Shown piece after piece: positions 27,190 to 35,729 of a stretch of DNA of 64,000 nt. This DNA is from Aeoliella mucimassa (GTDB lineage: Bacteria > Planctomycetota > Planctomycetia > Pirellulales > Lacipirellulaceae). The notes beneath the pieces are model-generated. The model was given only the letters and a program-made list of their open reading frames with translations, was not told the origin of the DNA and searched no databases. Position 1 is the first letter of the stretch. Every line of letters begins with the position of its first letter. Made by a program: the position numbers and the translations under genes. The stretch covers positions 4,216,001-4,280,000 of the forward strand of contig NZ_CP036278.1 in assembly GCF_007748035.1 (NCBI RefSeq). The letters run 5' to 3'.

Positions 27190-27350
27190 CGCCGGGGTGC
27201 CACGGGCTCCGCCCGTGCGGAAGGGTGTGACAGCGATTCACGATAGTCTGTTTGATGGATATCTAGTTGAGCGAAGGCAACATGGCCAGAGGACGATTCG
27301 GGGCGTAGAAGCGACCATGGCCTATTCTGCGTCGGATGATGTAGCCGAGG
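27190..27350 (+). repeat. Dispersed repeat type 2, copy A
   Basis: This ~160-base unit starts GCCGGGGTGCCACGGGCTCC and ends near GATGTAGCCGAGG. It contains the triloop hairpin CACGGGC-TCC-GCCCGTG, followed by GTGTGACAGCGATTCAC. It matches copy B (28759-28970) along its whole length at roughly 85% by eye. It lies between the class V aminotransferase and the HAF-repeat gene. The rest of the 27106-27523 interval holds nothing that could be called. Confidence 0.85.
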
Positions 27351-27523
27351 GAGTTTTTGACCACTCCCAATATACTGAGGGATGCTGCACCGCTACCTGA
27401 TTGGCGGTGACTCGAAAATCAATGAAGCGTTCCACGCTGGGGCAATTGATACCCCTAGATAGACAAGGGGGAAGGTAATTGTGTAGATTAGTATATCAGG
27501 CCAGAGGAAGTTATACTTAGCTT

Positions 27524-28708
27524 ATGCGATCGAATCTAAAGACAGTGGCCACGCTTACTCCATACTGCGTTGGCTTAGTATTTCTATTCGCACTCGGCGA
27601 ACTAGTTCAGGGAGCGGAATTCATACCGCTCGGCTACCTTCCCGGTGGTTACTATTCGAGTTTAGCGACCAACGTATCTGCGGATGGTAATGTAGTTGTC
27701 GGGCAATCGCACAACGGCAGTGCTGGCACAGAGGCTTTTCGTTGGACGCGATCAAACGGAATGCAAGGTCTTGGCGACTTACCGGGAGGAGATACTTGGT
27801 CAAACGCCTCCGCAGTTTCAGGCGATGGAAGCGTGGTAATAGGACGAGGGACGGCAGGGGATTACGCGGGAATCGACGCATTTAGATGGACTGACAAAAC
27901 CCAAATGGAATTAATTGGGTACTTTCCAAGGGATGGTATGCTTTTCAGCTATCCTGGATCCATTTCCAATGATGGGCGGGTAATCGTTGGCTCGTCAGAC
28001 AATCGTGCATTCAAATGGACCGAAGTAGACGGTATCAGCGAAATACCTGGTATATCAGATTTGCCAGGGTCAAGCGGAGTGGGAGGAGTATCGGCTGATG
28101 GCTCGGTGATTGTCGGGTCTCGTGACCTGGATGGTTTGCGTTACCCTTATCGCTTCACAGAACCGAATCATGTCGAGAACTTAGGGCTTTTCCCTGGTTC
28201 AAATACTAGTACCTATGTTAACGGGATCTCGTCGGATGGCGAGGTTATTATCGGTTACGTCGATGGACAAGGATGGCGGTGGGACGAATCCAATGGCTAC
28301 CAGGCAATTCCATCGCTACCAGGGAGCGAGTTCGGTACCATCCCATATGATTTATCTGCTGATGGTTCGGTTATTCTGGGTACAACCAATGCCTACAACA
28401 CAGACCCGAGAGCACGTTTTCCGTCATTTATTTGGACGCTAGAACGCGGTACTGAGAACTTAGACACATTCTTGCAAGAGTGCCACCAAATCGACATCGC
28501 CGGCTGGAGTCTGTCGAGAGCTTATGGCATTTCCGACGACGGCAAAGTCATCGTGGGAGGCGGTATTAATCCCGATGGACGATTGGAAGCCTTTGTGGTC
28601 GATCTACGCATACCAGAACCCAGTACCCTTGGTATGACGATAGTACTGGTTCTCTGCATTTGCACGACTCGCACGCAGGCCCGGCTTCATCGGCCTGGAC
28701 AACAGTGA
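27524..28708 (+). CDS. HAF-repeat PEP-CTERM protein
   Basis: This 394-residue secreted protein has a signal peptide (CVGLVFLFALGELVQG), six or more HAF-type repeats of the form LGxLPGG..S.A..VSADGxVVVG....AFRWT, which probably form a beta-propeller, and a C-terminal PEP-CTERM signal IPEPSTLGMTIVLVLCIC followed by a basic tail. The gene is clearly richer in A+T than its neighbours and lies between direct repeats A and B, so recent acquisition or cassette-like movement is possible. The function of HAF-repeat proteins is unknown; surface display is inferred from the sorting signal. Confidence 0.85.
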   Translation: MRSNLKTVATLTPYCVGLVFLFALGELVQGAEFIPLGYLPGGYYSSLATNVSADGNVVVGQSHNGSAGTEAFRWTRSNGMQGLGDLPGGDTWSNASAVSGDGSVVIGRGTAGDYAGIDAFRWTDKTQMELIGYFPRDGMLFSYPGSISNDGRVIVGSSDNRAFKWTEVDGISEIPGISDLPGSSGVGGVSADGSVIVGSRDLDGLRYPYRFTEPNHVENLGLFPGSNTSTYVNGISSDGEVIIGYVDGQGWRWDESNGYQAIPSLPGSEFGTIPYDLSADGSVILGTTNAYNTDPRARFPSFIWTLERGTENLDTFLQECHQIDIAGWSLSRAYGISDDGKVIVGGGINPDGRLEAFVVDLRIPEPSTLGMTIVLVLCICTTRTQARLHRPGQQ

Positions 28709-28758
28709 GAAGTGCTGGAAACGGCTTCGGTACACATCCTCCAGAGTGCACAAGCGCG

Positions 28759-28970
28759 ACACGCCGAAGCAGAGCAAGTTGCCCAAGACGTTGTGGCTGC
28801 GATTATACCGCCGGGGTGCCACGGGCTCCGCCCGTGCGAAAGGGTGTGACAGCGATTCACAACAGCCTGTATGATGGGTATCTGGTTGAGCAAAAGAACC
28901 TCGGCCAGAGGACGATACGAGGTTTAGAAGCGACCGTGGCTTATTCTGCGTCGGACGATGTGGCCGAGGT
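28759..28970 (+). repeat. Dispersed repeat type 2, copy B
   Basis: This is the longest copy. The first ~50 bases (GACACGCCGAAGCAGAGCAA through GGCTGCGATTATACC) are shared only with copy C, and the remaining ~160 bases are shared with copy A, including the triloop hairpin CACGGGC-TCC-GCCCGTG at about 28819-28835. It starts ~50 bases after the HAF-repeat gene stop. No other feature is seen in 28709-29047. Confidence 0.85.
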
Positions 28971-29047
28971 AGGTTTGCGTCAATGAAACAAGTCGGACAG
29001 CAATCTCGAACTCTGTAAATTCAGAGCACGCCCTGTTGATTGACCTT

Positions 29048-29746
29048 CTAGCGAACAACACGCAGTGACGGAATCGACTTTCGCAGTTCTTCGACCTCTA
29101 CATCAGGCATAACATCCTCTTCGATGCCTATACGGTCCAAATGCTCTATGTCCTGTATGAACCGTGAACATTTGGCAGTTGCATTCGTTCGGCGAATATA
29201 GAGTTGCTCCAGTTTCTTGAAACGGCTCGCATGTGCCACCCCCGCATCCGAGATTGCCGTCCCCTCCACGTCGAGAGCTATTAGTGGCAAAGACACCGGC
29301 AACTGTTCAATCCCAGCATCGGTGACTTTGGGACAGTTGTTTAGTCCGAGGCGGTGCAATTCACTAAGATGCCCAATATCCGCCACAAGTTCATCATCAA
29401 CCTCGGGCGCGTCACGAAGGTAGACGTAGACCACATTACAGAAGTAGTGCTTGCCAACCAGATTTCGCAGCCAACGAGGACCTGCGGGTTCAGGGGCAGG
29501 ACCTACGCCTCCAGTGCCTTGCCAGTCGAGCTGTCCCCTCACATCAGAATCCCATTCATAGTCATACTCGACTCGACCACCAAGTTCCTCCACTCTCCGA
29601 ACGATACGCTCTTGTCGACGAGCCGCCGACACCACCACGCCTAGCCAGATACATAGTATAGTTAGCAGCAGAAATGCGGTTCTTAGTGAGATGGCAGGCC
29701 ACCGTCTTCTCTTCGTTTCAGGCTGACCTTCGATCTTTGTAGCCAT
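29048..29746 (-). CDS. Small membrane-anchored leucine-rich-repeat protein
   Basis: This 232-residue protein has a basic N terminus and one transmembrane helix (SLRTAFLLLTILCIWLGVVV, ~16-35), then a charged segment (RRQERIVRRVEELGGRVEYD) and at least three leucine-rich repeats (LSELHRLGLNNCPKVTDAGI, LIALDVEGTAISDAGVAHAS, FKKLEQLYIRR). This helix plus ARRQERIV..VEELGG layout recurs in many planctomycete proteins of unknown function. The start ATG 29746 is the first codon of the conserved part; the frame runs further upstream, but only through repeat copy C. It lies between repeats B and C in the opposite orientation to the flanking genes. Confidence 0.75.
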   Translation of the reverse strand: MATKIEGQPETKRRRWPAISLRTAFLLLTILCIWLGVVVSAARRQERIVRRVEELGGRVEYDYEWDSDVRGQLDWQGTGGVGPAPEPAGPRWLRNLVGKHYFCNVVYVYLRDAPEVDDELVADIGHLSELHRLGLNNCPKVTDAGIEQLPVSLPLIALDVEGTAISDAGVAHASRFKKLEQLYIRRTNATAKCSRFIQDIEHLDRIGIEEDVMPDVEVEELRKSIPSLRVVR

Positions 29747-29855
29747 TTGACGAGTCCGATTGAATATGGATGGAAAGAAAGGAGTCTCACACCGAAGCGT
29801 CACCGTTCTTAGTTTAGCAGAGCTAACGAGCCGCGTCTCTCCCCCACCTCGGCGT

Positions 29856-29975
29856 GACACGCCGAAGCAAAGCAAGTTGCCCAAGGCGCAGTGGCTGCGA
29901 TTATACCGCCGGGGTGCCACGGGCTTCGCCCGTGCGGAAGGGTGTGACAGAGATTCACGACAAACTGTATGATGG
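29856..29975 (+). repeat. Dispersed repeat type 2, copy C (truncated)
   Basis: The copy begins GACACGCCGAAGCAAAGCAA and runs through the hairpin CACGGGC-TTC-GCCCGTG to CTGTATGATGG, where similarity to A and B stops. It thus keeps the left part of B and loses the last ~95 bases. The hairpin loop differs (TTC instead of TCC) while the stem is unchanged. It fills most of the gap between the LRR gene and the small gene at 30052. Confidence 0.8.
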
Positions 29976-30051
29976 AGGGCCTTGTCACCCACTCGCCGGT
30001 TCACTCGAGAGCCTGACATTCGACGAGCCCGGGCAACAGGATTAACCTTTA

Positions 30052-30414
30052 ATGACCATCTCACACCTTCACCGGGGACGCCTAGTGCATGAGGATCTCC
30101 TGATTAGTGCTATTCGCGATTTGACGACCGAAGCGTGGGACTCCCATCAGGTGAGACTCCCTTCCGGTCAGGTCTACCAGTTTCTCAACGACTTTATTCG
30201 TGATCGCTCCATTCGAGAGGTCCTTGCGAAGGGCATTCTCACCGACGATGAGGCCGTGACGCTGGTTCTTGCGCATTTTGAAACACGCCTGTTATATCCC
30301 TCTATCGAATACCAAGGGGGATTACCCTCAGATACATGGCACACTAAAGGCTATTCTCAGGCGACACTGGATTCGCTACTTGCTCTCCTGCGGCTACATC
30401 CGCCAAACAAGTAG
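30052..30414 (+). CDS. Hypothetical protein, 120 aa
   Basis: The frame encodes 120 residues with alternating charge and several predicted helices (HEDLLISAIRDLTTEAWD, IREVLAKGILTDDEAVTLVL) and no signal peptide, membrane helix or recognised motif. ATG 30052 has only a weak upstream purine run (CAGG at about -13). It follows repeat copy C in the lower-GC segment. The codon pattern looks coding, but no family is recognised, so the call rests on length and composition. Confidence 0.5.
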   Translation: MTISHLHRGRLVHEDLLISAIRDLTTEAWDSHQVRLPSGQVYQFLNDFIRDRSIREVLAKGILTDDEAVTLVLAHFETRLLYPSIEYQGGLPSDTWHTKGYSQATLDSLLALLRLHPPNK

Positions 30415-30668
30415 CAGAATGACGTTGGATCGTATCGAAGCAATCGGTTTTCAGACGCTTAATGTTGCAGAACGCGGTTTCCCTCTAGGTGTTACTTGAA
30501 CGAGCGAAAGGCATCCGATACTGTCGCGAGCCACTGTCGCACGGATATCCGATTCGCTGGAACTTGATGCCGGCCTATTAAGCGGATGACCTAGTCAGGC
30601 GAACTACTGCGATCGGCCAACCACTCGGAGAGTGGTGCTACATTCGGCTGTCGCCTTTTTGTTCTTTG
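30415..30668. other. Non-coding stretch before the large repeat
   Basis: No gene, promoter or hairpin could be supported here. The low-complexity frames that cross it show no protein-like composition. Confidence 0.4.
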
Positions 30669-31216
30669 TAGTTTTCGCTTGGAATTGGCCACTCATGGTG
30701 TTCTAATGGACAGTTGGTCGAGGCTGTCGGCTTTCAGCTGTTGGTTTGTTAGTGTTTGGAGGTTTTGGAGATGTGATGTTTGTCTTAGTGTCCGACTTCT
30801 AGCGACGCGCAGGCGAATGGTTGCTTGCGTGGGCGCTGGCTGCTGCGCGGATGCCAAAGCTTTAGGCTGTAAGCAGTAGGCTAGATCTTTCAGTCGCTGG
30901 AAGCTTCCTCAAGATGACATTCCGCATTCCGAAATCCCCAATCCGAAATCCCCCAACTCCCAACTCAAAATACTTTCCCACCCATGGGAATCTATTTTGG
31001 GCAACTATCGCGGAGGTGTTGATGCAACTCATTACCCACCAACGACTTGCGATAAGTGCCCAGCGGGAAAATAGATTCCCACTCGATGCGTTTTGGGAAA
31101 TGGGAATCTATTCGAGCGCGAAAACCACTGGTTTTACAGAGTACGCGGTGATTCAATTTTCCCATCGGTGGGTAAATTGGGAATCTATTTGCTCGGCGGT
31201 GGGAATGTATTCGTCA
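30669..31216 (-). repeat. Large hairpin-rich dispersed repeat (type 1), copy 1, inverted
   Basis: Read on the minus strand, this ~548-base block aligns along its length with 63036-63560 and, with one internal deletion, with 49511-49965. Conserved landmarks in element orientation are AATAGATTCCCA and TGGGAATCTATT arms, the palindrome AAAACCAGTGGTTTT, a pair of arms around ACTATCGC / GCGATAGT, a segment ending GCCTGCGCGTCGCTAG, and a terminal block containing TCCATTAGAACACCAT and GTGGCCAATTCC. It contains no credible gene. It lies ~200 bases from the 3' end of tRNA-Pro, which is also on the minus strand. Confidence 0.88.
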
Positions 31217-31422
31217 GTCGACGAACCAAGCGTCGGCTGCAAAGGTGGCGACGCACTGCTGGTGATGGATGCAGAGGGAGGAGAGAACGCAAACCGATCG
31301 CGGACAACGCTGAGCAAGGTGTCGCCGGATCATGCGAGGGGCGAGTTGAGGGTTCCAGTGAACCCGAAGCCCCCTCGCACAAGAAACGCAATAAGTCCTC
31401 TGGAGAACAGAACTTAAAGCAG

Positions 31423-31496
31423 TCGGGCCGACAGGATTCGAACCTGCGACCTTTTGACCCCCAGTCAAACGCGCTACCAGACTGCGCCACGGCCCG
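31423..31496 (-). tRNA. tRNA-Pro (anticodon GGG)
   Basis: The minus strand folds as a standard 74-base tRNA: acceptor stem CGGGCCG / CGGCCCG, D-arm GCGC-AGTCTGGTA-GCGC, anticodon stem TTTGA / TCAAA with loop CTGGGGG (anticodon GGG, reading CCC/CCU), and T-arm GCAGG-TTCGAAT-CCTGT. CCA is not encoded. It is the only RNA gene recognised in the window. Confidence 0.95.
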
Positions 31497-31667
31497 AACT
31501 TGTTTTAGAGACAGCGGCCGAGATGGCCGGTGCCGGATTCTCGCTGGCGTTGCCGGCGAGGTTTTGATGATTTTCAGATCCCCAGTTGTACAGGTCGATG
31601 CTTGTTTTGGCAAGACGGGCCCCGCAGGGTGCGGGTTCGCCGGTTACCTATATTTCTCGGTTTTTTG

Positions 31668-33329
31668 CTATTCCAACGTTAGCAGCAGGTCGACTGGCAA
31701 GGCAATTTCGGTCGTGACAGCCGCGTCGACCTCGTCGGTGGCCGGCGTCGGCTCGGAGGAGTCGCTCGCCGGTTCGGTCGACATGGTCGGCGAGAGCGCC
31801 GGAATGGTGGTCGAGGTCGGATCGACCGCCAGGGTCGCGCCGGCCCCGGAGTTCTGGCATCGGGTTTGCCACCCACCGCCGAGCTCCTTGTAGACCGAGA
31901 CGAGATTCACGTTCACCCGACCACGACTGGCGGCAAGCTCCTCCTGTCGTGTGACCAATACCCGCTGAGTATCGATCACCCGTTGAAAATCGGCCTTCCC
32001 CTCGCGGTACTGCAACGTGGCGATGTCCACTGAGCGTTCCGCGTTGACTACCGACTCCCGCAGCAACTCCACCCGCTCTTTTTCTTTGAGGTACGAAATA
32101 ATGGCATCCTCGACCGACCGGTCGGCGTTGAGCACCGCTTGTTGGTAGCCGAGCACGGCCTCCTGCAAGCGTGCCTGCTGGGCGCGGTAGCCGTTGATGA
32201 GCCGGCCGTAGTTGAGGATGTCCCACTGAAATCCTGGTCCCACGGAACCAACGAGTGACTCGGAACGGAACAAGTCGGAAATCTTTGCAGCCTCGACGCC
32301 GATCGAACCGGTAAGAGCAAAGTGCGGATAGAGATTCGCCTCGGTGAATCCAACCAGCGCACTTTGCAGAGCGACTTGTTGTTCCGCCTGACGCACGTCG
32401 GGGCGACGGCGGAGCAGCTCGGCCGGGATGCCGACGACCACCTGCTCGGGCGGGGTTGGGATGCCGGTTTGCTCCAGATAGCCCGCCAGATCTTCTGGTG
32501 CGGAGCCCAGGAGGACACAGATCGCGTTTTGCGTTTTACGAATCGACTCTTCCAACGGCGGAATGGCCGCCTTGGTAGCGTTCAAACTAGTCGCCGCTTG
32601 GGCGACATCCAACTCACTAACCCGTCCGTTTTCAAAGCGTTTTTGAGCGAGTTCCAAAGTTTGTTGCTGCAGTACGACATTCTCCTGAACGATATCGAGT
32701 CGCTCTTCCAGCGTGCGCATCTGGATGTAGGCCGAGGCAAGCTCGCCCTGCAGGATGACGAGCACGTCGTCGTAGCTGTAGATCGACGACTCGTAGTTGG
32801 CTTCGGCTGCTTCGACCAGTCGGCGGAAGCGGCCCCACATGTCGAGTTCCCAAGACGCGTTGAATCCGGCTCCCCATTGGTCGTACTCAACCGCGGGAAA
32901 CTGATTGGCGTTGGTCTCGCTGTTCTTGATATGTGCGAAGCTACCTGTTGCTTGCTGCGACTGTGGGAACAACGTGCCACGGGCGGTGTTGAGCAGTGCG
33001 CGGGCTTCGACCACTCGCATGGCGGCTTGGCGAAGCTGCAGGTTTTGCGAGGCGGCTTCCTCTTCCAGGGCGTTGAGCGTCGGGTCGTCGAATACGCGCC
33101 ACCAGTTGCTGTAGTCGGCGCAGGCCGACACTACACTGGGGTCGTCGGCGTCGATCCAGTCCGACGCAACCGGAGTCGCAGGTCGACAGTATTCGGGCCC
33201 CACTTTGAATCGCTGCTGGATCCACTGCTTGGGCCCCGTCAGGCAACCGCTCGCGGTGCACAACATCACCACCGAAACCACCGCCAGGGGGATTCGCCGA
33301 CCGAAGGGCAAGAACTGCTTCACTTCCAT
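31668..33329 (-). CDS. RND efflux outer-membrane lipoprotein (NodT/OprM family)
   Basis: This 553-residue TolC-like factor has a lipoprotein signal (VVSVVMLCTASGC, lipobox ASGC), then KVGPEYCRPATPV, the two OEP domains with long helices (NLQLRQAAMRVVEARALLNT and LAGYLEQTGIPTPPEQVVVG into LLRRRPDVRQAEQQVALQSA, the family's RPD motif), and a Pro/Thr/Ser-rich acidic C-terminal tail. It forms the outer-membrane channel for the adaptor/pump pair transcribed divergently at 34264-38843. The ~60-residue tail after the conserved end (GGGWQTRC) is unusual. The substrates of the system are unknown. Confidence 0.95.
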   Translation of the reverse strand: MEVKQFLPFGRRIPLAVVSVVMLCTASGCLTGPKQWIQQRFKVGPEYCRPATPVASDWIDADDPSVVSACADYSNWWRVFDDPTLNALEEEAASQNLQLRQAAMRVVEARALLNTARGTLFPQSQQATGSFAHIKNSETNANQFPAVEYDQWGAGFNASWELDMWGRFRRLVEAAEANYESSIYSYDDVLVILQGELASAYIQMRTLEERLDIVQENVVLQQQTLELAQKRFENGRVSELDVAQAATSLNATKAAIPPLEESIRKTQNAICVLLGSAPEDLAGYLEQTGIPTPPEQVVVGIPAELLRRRPDVRQAEQQVALQSALVGFTEANLYPHFALTGSIGVEAAKISDLFRSESLVGSVGPGFQWDILNYGRLINGYRAQQARLQEAVLGYQQAVLNADRSVEDAIISYLKEKERVELLRESVVNAERSVDIATLQYREGKADFQRVIDTQRVLVTRQEELAASRGRVNVNLVSVYKELGGGWQTRCQNSGAGATLAVDPTSTTIPALSPTMSTEPASDSSEPTPATDEVDAAVTTEIALPVDLLLTLE

Positions 33330-33667
33330 GTGTCTCCCTCCTCTGGGAGTGTTCTACTCGCGGACGCTGCCATCCTTGGCCGCGTGGGGTTTCGCGCCGG
33401 TCGGGAGGATCTCCCCCCGGATATGCGTTACCACCCTCCTAACTGGTGTCGGCAGTTTTCAGCCGAAACCCTTGCCTACCCGATGCTCCCGTTTTGGTTT
33501 GGCTATTCCACCCAAACTCACGCTCGAGGTTCGCGGATTGCCCCAATCGAACCGTGGATTGCCGTAGAGTGATTCAAGCAACGTTGACAAAATGACCGAT
33601 CGGTCAATATGATGACTTTAGATTCATTTTTCCATTCCACTTCCCCAAAATTCTTAATTTTTGCGCG
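33330..33667. other. Divergent control region of the RND system
   Basis: These 338 bases separate the outer-membrane factor (minus) from tetR (plus). Apart from the promoter/operator at 33584-33613 no gene or further repeat is seen. The outer-membrane gene must be initiated from here on the minus strand, but no clear promoter could be assigned to it. Confidence 0.5.
33584..33613 (+). promoter_or_regulatory. tetR promoter with overlapping TetR-type operator
   Basis: TTGACA (33584-33589) and TATGAT (33608-33613) are separated by 18 bases and form a sigma-70-like promoter. The spacer contains the perfect 14-bp palindrome TGACCGATCGGTCA (33593-33606), the classical form of a TetR-family operator. 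A repressor bound there would block RNA polymerase, which implies autoregulation of tetR and the efflux genes behind it. Confidence 0.75.
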
Positions 33668-34264
33668 ATGCCGACGATCTCTGAGCGTCAAAAAGACGCG
33701 ACAAAACAAGGAATTTACGAAGCCGCGGTCGAAGTGCTCACGCACGACGGACTCGATCGGGCGACGATGAGCCGAGTCGCCCAGCAGGCGGGGATTTCGA
33801 AAGGTAGTCTTTACAACTACTTCAAAGACAAAGACCACCTGCTGGAGTTTGTTTTCGAGAAGACGATCGACCCGCTCCACGAGCAAATCATGGGCATCGT
33901 CGACTCCAATGCCCCTGTTTTAGAAAAGCTGCACGGGGTGTTTGTAACCCTGCTGAACTACCTGGGCGAACGCCGCAAGCTGTTTAGCTTTCTGCTCTCG
34001 CAACAAGCATTGCAGAAATACATTACGCCGAGTTGTTCGCAAGGACCTGCCACGTTCGCCCTGTTGATTCAGCAAGGCATCGACGATGGGGTTTTCCGTC
34101 CTTGTGATACGAATTTCCACGCCACGATGGTGTACGGAATGCTGCGAGCCATTAGCGACGACTACTTGGACGCAGAGGAACCACTGGAAGTGGATCACAT
34201 TGCTCAGCAACTATCGCAGTTCTGTGCTATCGGATTTGCCGTCTCCCCTGAGAAAGTCACCTAA
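33668..34264 (+). CDS. TetR-family transcriptional regulator of the efflux operon
   Basis: The 198-residue protein has the N-terminal TetR helix-turn-helix (IYEAAVEVLTHDGLDRATMS, RVAQQAGISKGSLYNYFKDK at ~39-58) and a variable ligand-binding helical domain. It is the first gene of a plus-strand cluster with adaptor and pump; its TAA shares one base with the adaptor ATG, so translation is coupled. A perfect palindrome in its own promoter is the likely binding site. The ligand is probably a toxic efflux substrate, not identifiable here. Confidence 0.93.
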   Translation: MPTISERQKDATKQGIYEAAVEVLTHDGLDRATMSRVAQQAGISKGSLYNYFKDKDHLLEFVFEKTIDPLHEQIMGIVDSNAPVLEKLHGVFVTLLNYLGERRKLFSFLLSQQALQKYITPSCSQGPATFALLIQQGIDDGVFRPCDTNFHATMVYGMLRAISDDYLDAEEPLEVDHIAQQLSQFCAIGFAVSPEKVT

Positions 34265-35655
34265 TGGCTGATCGTAATCAAAGTACAACCCGTTCGACCT
34301 CGTTAAAGCGTCTTGCGCACTGGCGACCTTGGCAGTACCTGGCTGGTAGCACCCTGCTGATTGTAGTGGTCGGCGTCGGTCTATGGCTGATCAATTCCAA
34401 AGGCACCGCCAGTCCTCCGGCAACCGTGAGCGCCGATACAGAGAAGCCGGCAGCTGCGCAGGTGGTGGAGATCGTTACGGTCACCAGCCAGCGGGTCGAA
34501 AGTCAAACGACATACCCTGGAACAATTCGCGCGAACAAGACCGCGAATCTGGCCTTTCGCGTGGGTGGTCCGCTGGTCGCGGTCGACATTGCTCCAGGTA
34601 GCGAAGTGAAGAAGGGAGACGTGCTGATGCGCATCGACCCTCGCGACTACGAGAACGCAGTAGCTGCTGCTAGCGCAACGCTCGAGTCGGCCAAGGCCAA
34701 GCTGGCGGCTATGCAAAAAGGGGCCCGGCAGGAAGATGTCCGCTCGCTCGAAGCCCGCCTGGCTGCTGCAAATGCCCGGCGGCAGTTTGCCCAGGCCGAG
34801 TACGAACGCAACGAACGCTTGCTCAAGTCCAACGCAGTAGCGATGGCTGAGTACGACGCTTCGAAGGCAGAGCTATCGGCTGCCGAGGCGGATCTCCGCG
34901 CAGCAACCGAAGAACTTCAGAAAGGCAAAGTTGGCTCCCGCGAAGAAGATGTCGACGCCATGCAGGCCGACATCCGAGCGCTCGAAACACAACTGAAGGT
35001 CGCCCGCGATCAATTGGCCGACTCCTCGTTGCGAGCCCCCTTCGACGGCATGGTCACCGTGCAGGCGGTGGAGAACTACGAGCAAGTGGCCCCCGGGCAA
35101 ACCGTGCTCGGCATGCACAACATCAACTTGCTTGAGGTCGATGTATCGCTGCCGGAACGCGAGATCTTGCACCGCCAGCTCGACGAAGCATTCGACGCAA
35201 TCGTGCGTTTAGTCTCGCTGCCGAATCGCACGTTTGTTGCCGATTTCAAAGAGATCAATACCGACGCAGATCCCACCACACGAACCTATCGCGTGACGTT
35301 CGTCATGCCGAAGCCCGAAGGCATCAACGTATTCCCTGGCATGGTGGCCGACATCACCCTCGTTTCGGCGACCGACGCAAGCGATTCGACCGCGCTTCCT
35401 TTGGTACCGGTGCCAGCAGTGCAAAGCAACGCAGCCGGCGACCACTACGTTTGGGTGGTCCAGCAGGGGGCTGCTCACAAGCACCCAGTGAAACTCGGTC
35501 CGCTGACCGACGACAACCAGTACGTCGTGCGCGAAGGACTGACCGCCGGCGAACAAGTAGTGACCAGCGGCGCGGCTTTCCTGCACGAAGGCATGAAGGT
35601 GGTTGACCGGGCCAGCGTAACGAGCACCCAAAGCACCTCGCCAGCGACGAACTAA
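34264..35655 (+). CDS. RND efflux periplasmic adaptor (HlyD/MFP family)
   Basis: This 463-residue membrane-fusion protein has an N-terminal anchor (YLAGSTLLIVVVGVGLWLI, ~22-40), a lipoyl half-motif (GTIRANKTANLAFRVGGPLV ... PGSEVKKGDVLMRIDPRDYE), a long alpha-hairpin rich in Ala/Glu (residues ~120-240), the second half-motif (LRAPFDGMVTVQAVENYEQV) and beta-barrel/membrane-proximal domains ending GEQVVTSGAAFLHEGMKV. It bridges the AcrB-type pump encoded 75 bases downstream and the outer-membrane factor on the opposite strand. Confidence 0.95.
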   Translation: MADRNQSTTRSTSLKRLAHWRPWQYLAGSTLLIVVVGVGLWLINSKGTASPPATVSADTEKPAAAQVVEIVTVTSQRVESQTTYPGTIRANKTANLAFRVGGPLVAVDIAPGSEVKKGDVLMRIDPRDYENAVAAASATLESAKAKLAAMQKGARQEDVRSLEARLAAANARRQFAQAEYERNERLLKSNAVAMAEYDASKAELSAAEADLRAATEELQKGKVGSREEDVDAMQADIRALETQLKVARDQLADSSLRAPFDGMVTVQAVENYEQVAPGQTVLGMHNINLLEVDVSLPEREILHRQLDEAFDAIVRLVSLPNRTFVADFKEINTDADPTTRTYRVTFVMPKPEGINVFPGMVADITLVSATDASDSTALPLVPVPAVQSNAAGDHYVWVVQQGAAHKHPVKLGPLTDDNQYVVREGLTAGEQVVTSGAAFLHEGMKVVDRASVTSTQSTSPATN

Positions 35656-35729
35656 CTCACCGATAAACGCGCATTTGGCTTTGCGATCTTACCTCTACAC
35701 ACTCCCCTGCTTGCTGCACCGACCGAAGT

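Noticed and set aside
27190-29975. Integron cassette array with attC sites
   Set aside because: The repeats lack the GTTRRRY/RYYYAAC core pairs, differ in length, and no integron integrase is in the window; only a cassette-like layout is claimed.
30914-31417. 167-codon plus-strand frame running through repeat copy 1 toward the tRNA
   Set aside because: Related peptide strings (such as KTTGFVE and SHRW) recur in the other two repeat copies, but differences between copies cluster outside hairpin arms and not at third codon positions, so structure rather than coding is conserved.
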